From Cohnella kolymensis (lineage in GTDB: Bacteria > Bacillota > Bacilli > Paenibacillales > Paenibacillaceae), in NCBI RefSeq assembly GCF_000829465.1, contig NZ_JXAL01000034.1, positions 124,001 to 188,000 on the forward strand: a stretch of 64,000 nt of DNA, in the 5' to 3' direction. The notes under the pieces are model-generated. The model saw nothing but the letters and a program-made list of their open reading frames with translations. It searched no databases and had not been told where the DNA came from. How positions within the stretch are numbered: the first letter of the stretch is position 1; every line of letters starts with the position of its first letter. Below are positions 63,258-64,000 of this stretch, one piece after another. The translations under genes and the position numbers were made by a program.

Positions 63258-64000
63258 TTATTACTGAATATTTCGATGAGATAGAGCCATCATTCCGGTG
63301 ATAAGTGAGCCAGTCCTCCGGGAAAAATGAGCCGCCCTTCCGGTGGTAAGAGCCACCAGCGTGCGGCGGCTCCCATATACAATATAAATGGTTAGTTGAT
63401 GAGTCCTTTGCGTTTACGCATGGAGTCCATTCCTTCAATTGTGATCGTGTAGGATGAATGCACGATTCGATCGAGGATAGCATCTGCCAATGTACTTTCA
63501 CCGATTTTTCCGTGCCAACCGGCAGGGGCGAACTGTGAGCAGAATATGGTAGACCCTCGTTGATGGCGAGCTCCACGATCTCGAGCAGATCCCTAGCCTC
63601 GCTCTCCTTTAGTGAGACAAGCAGCCATTCGTCCAGGATTAATAAGGGAATCTTCTTGTAGGCCTTCATCACTCTTTGAAAGATCCCTTCACCCCGCGCT
63701 ACTGCCAGTTCATTCAACAATTCGGGTAAACGTACATATTTGACCGGGTAGAAGTTCCTGCAGGCGGCGATACCGAAAGCGCATGCCAAATAGGTTTTTC
63801 CTGCGCCTGATGCGCCCATGATGATCATATTGAGCTTGTCTTGAATATAAGCGCCCGTTGCCAATCGAAGGACCTGTGTTCGGTCAAGCTTTCGATCAGC
63901 GTGATATTCAATGTCCTCAATGCAGGCGTTGCTTTGCTGAAAGTCTGCCTTGCGGATTTAACGAGGACAGTCGGTTGTTCTTTCGCCGGGACCACTCCGT
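63258..64000 (-). mobile_element. IS21-family element end (continues beyond window)
   Basis: The istB-like gene is followed by non-coding sequence with repeated GAGCC(C/G)..CCGG motifs (GATAAGTGAGCC, AAATGAGCCGCCCTTCCGG, GGTAAGAGCC), as is common at IS21-type ends. The exact terminal dinucleotide cannot be fixed by eye. Confidence 0.65.
63392..64000 (-). pseudogene. istB: IstB-like ATP-binding helper of IS21 transposition, frameshifted
   Basis: The frame enters from beyond the window and reads KLNMIIMGASGAGKTYLACA (Walker A) and KKIPLLILDEWLL (Walker B), typical of IstB. At ~63560 the frame slips. The natural end (RGSTIFCSQFAPAGWHGKIG, STLADAILDRIVHSSYTI, MRKRKGLIN) is in another frame to 63392. 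The helper is probably inactive unless the shift is an assembly error. Confidence 0.85.

Noticed and set aside
1..64000. rRNA or tRNA genes
   Set aside because: No cloverleaf with conserved TTC arm or rRNA signature was found on either strand by reading; a tRNAscan run would be decisive.

Overview
The window looks like a spore-forming member of the Paenibacillaceae. About half of it has mid-range GC content. It carries YheC/YheD spore-coat ATP-grasp genes, a thioredoxin-type arsC, a stalk-domain exported protein, Bacillota-style ribosome binding sites and a c-di-GMP-I riboswitch. No genus can be fixed from sequence reading alone. Very many genes are frameshifted. Some of these shifts could be assembly errors, but many other genes have lost an internal block, which single-base errors cannot explain.

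Layout. Positions 1-7,000: a sugar ABC importer (end of the binding protein, two permeases) with a debranching-type glucosidase, a GH13 alpha-glucosidase and a beta-propeller protein. 7,000-10,150: a YdjM-type membrane protein, a decayed ANT(4')-like gene and a secreted DUF5667 protein. 10,150-14,500: a divergent arsenic cluster (arsR-arsB-arsC leftward; second arsR, a Cys-tailed small protein and a flavin monooxygenase rightward) with repeated ATCAA-N6-TTGAT operators. 14,500-28,700: trhO with a SufR-like regulator, M32 carboxypeptidase, subtilase, SRPBCC protein, decayed selO, YheC/D proteins and small membrane proteins. 28,750-33,300: a decayed stretch of gene cassettes. 33,500-47,000: a c-di-GMP riboswitch in front of a MshEN-type secretion ATPase and a CheY-like protein, an IS30 remnant, an MFS/AraC locus, a two-component system, an Lsa-like ABC-F gene behind an attenuator, and an alkylation-repair protein. 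47,100-63,070: a broken tyrosine recombinase followed at once by a cassette array. 63,250-64,000: an IS21-type end.

The main finding is the cassette array. Twelve complete and several damaged copies of a 141-170 bp GC-rich structured element separate short AT-rich cassettes, each usually carrying one gene and all reading the same way. The ends of each element behave like integron attC boxes (R'' ending in AAC, R' beginning with GTT). The first 17-18 bases of a cassette are the reverse complement of its own last 17-18 bases, far beyond the usual 7-base attC arm. They do not match the neighbouring cassettes. A mismatch at position 11 (A at the start, C at the end) recurs in nearly every cassette. 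This is what circular cassettes joined at G^TT would leave. Cassette products include a NUDIX hydrolase, a holin-like type I toxin, a DUF6933 protein, HNH nuclease, DUF695/RraB protein, ParD-ParE remnant, small membrane proteins and unknowns. The adjacent recombinase has lost its core, so this is probably a silent integron-like platform in a Gram-positive lineage.

A 6.3 kb Tn3-family derivative with perfect 41 bp inverted ends has landed inside one cassette. It carries a TnpI-type tyrosine recombinase, a four-motif resolution site and a CheB-CheR-PAS-kinase gene, but no transposase is visible.
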